Of a DNA stretch of 5,285 nucleotides, positions 5,152 to 5,285 are shown one piece after another (positions within the stretch are counted from its first letter, which is position 1; every line of letters begins with the position of its first letter). Source of the DNA: Candidatus Roizmanbacteria bacterium CG11_big_fil_rev_8_21_14_0_20_36_8 (lineage in GTDB: Bacteria; Patescibacteriota; Microgenomatia; UBA1406; GWC2-37-13). The translations under genes and the position numbers were made by a program. The stretch lies in assembly GCA_002796045.1 (NCBI GenBank), contig PCVM01000085.1:1-5285 (forward strand), in the 5' to 3' direction. The notes beneath the pieces were generated by a model, which was given only the letters and a program-made list of their open reading frames with translations, did not search any database and had not been told where the DNA came from.

Positions 5152-5285
5152 AAAATATATCTAGCCACAATAAAGTAGCTCTTTTTAAACTTATAAAATA
5201 ATCATTTTTAGGAAACTCTACTTTTTTAATTAATTCACGGTAACTTCCAATAATGTCATTAGAAGTTAATTTAACTTTTTCAACT
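5141..5285 (-). CDS. Unrecognised protein, C-terminal part (enters from right edge)
   Basis: An open frame without a start enters at 5284 and ends at the TAA at 5143-5141, giving the last 47 residues of a protein. It reads as ordinary coding sequence: LTSNDIIGSYRELIKKVEFP early, then YFISLKRATLLWLDIFSKH at the end, a mix of charged and aromatic residues suggesting a C-terminal helix. It is convergent with the plus-strand methyltransferase, with 28 bp between the two stop codons. I do not recognise the family. A C-terminus of a glycosyltransferase or similar glycan enzyme would suit the location, but nothing in the residues proves it. Confidence 0.55.
   Translation of the reverse strand, partial: VEKVKLTSNDIIGSYRELIKKVEFPKNDYFISLKRATLLWLDIFSKH

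Overview
The window is strongly AT-rich (about 30% GC by eye). Its proteins are rich in Lys, Ile and Asn, intergenic gaps are short, and A/T homopolymer runs are frequent. This suits a low-GC, streamlined prokaryote, more likely a bacterium because weak Shine-Dalgarno-like sites precede some starts. No taxonomic marker is present, so a low-GC archaeon cannot be excluded. The gene content is that of an accessory surface-glycan or sugar-modification locus.

Layout. Five genes run on the minus strand with almost no space between them. In transcription order they are: (1) a SAM-dependent methyltransferase whose frame is broken at a seven-A run (4210 to 3318); (2) a LicC-like CTP-dependent nucleotidyltransferase (3291 to 2551); (3) a CDP-glycerol glycerophosphotransferase-family (TagB/TagF-like) protein (2554 to 1220), whose ATG overlaps the previous stop as ATGA; (4) an aldo/keto reductase (1198 to 215); (5) the start of an unrecognised gene running off the left edge (185 to 1). 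Gaps are 26 bp, a 4-bp overlap, 21 bp and 29 bp, so this looks like one operon. A 215-bp AT-rich intergenic region (4211-4425) separates it from a divergent plus-strand gene for a second, different methyltransferase (4426-5112). That gene converges on the last 47 codons of another unrecognised minus-strand gene entering from the right edge.

How the genes may work together (inference). The nucleotidyltransferase would make a CDP-linked alcohol, and the glycerophosphotransferase-like protein would transfer that alcohol as a phosphodiester onto a glycan or lipid-linked acceptor. The reductase could supply the alcohol or polyol by reducing an aldehyde or sugar, and the methyltransferase could methylate the substituent or the glycan. 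No substrate can be read from the sequence.

The most notable points are the methyltransferase frameshift, placed on a heptamer where a -1 slip restores a family-like protein; the uncertain N-terminus of the same gene, where a well-spaced ribosome site leads into a different frame; and the possible undescribed CDP-alcohol decoration module. No RNA gene, CRISPR array, insertion sequence or attachment site was found.
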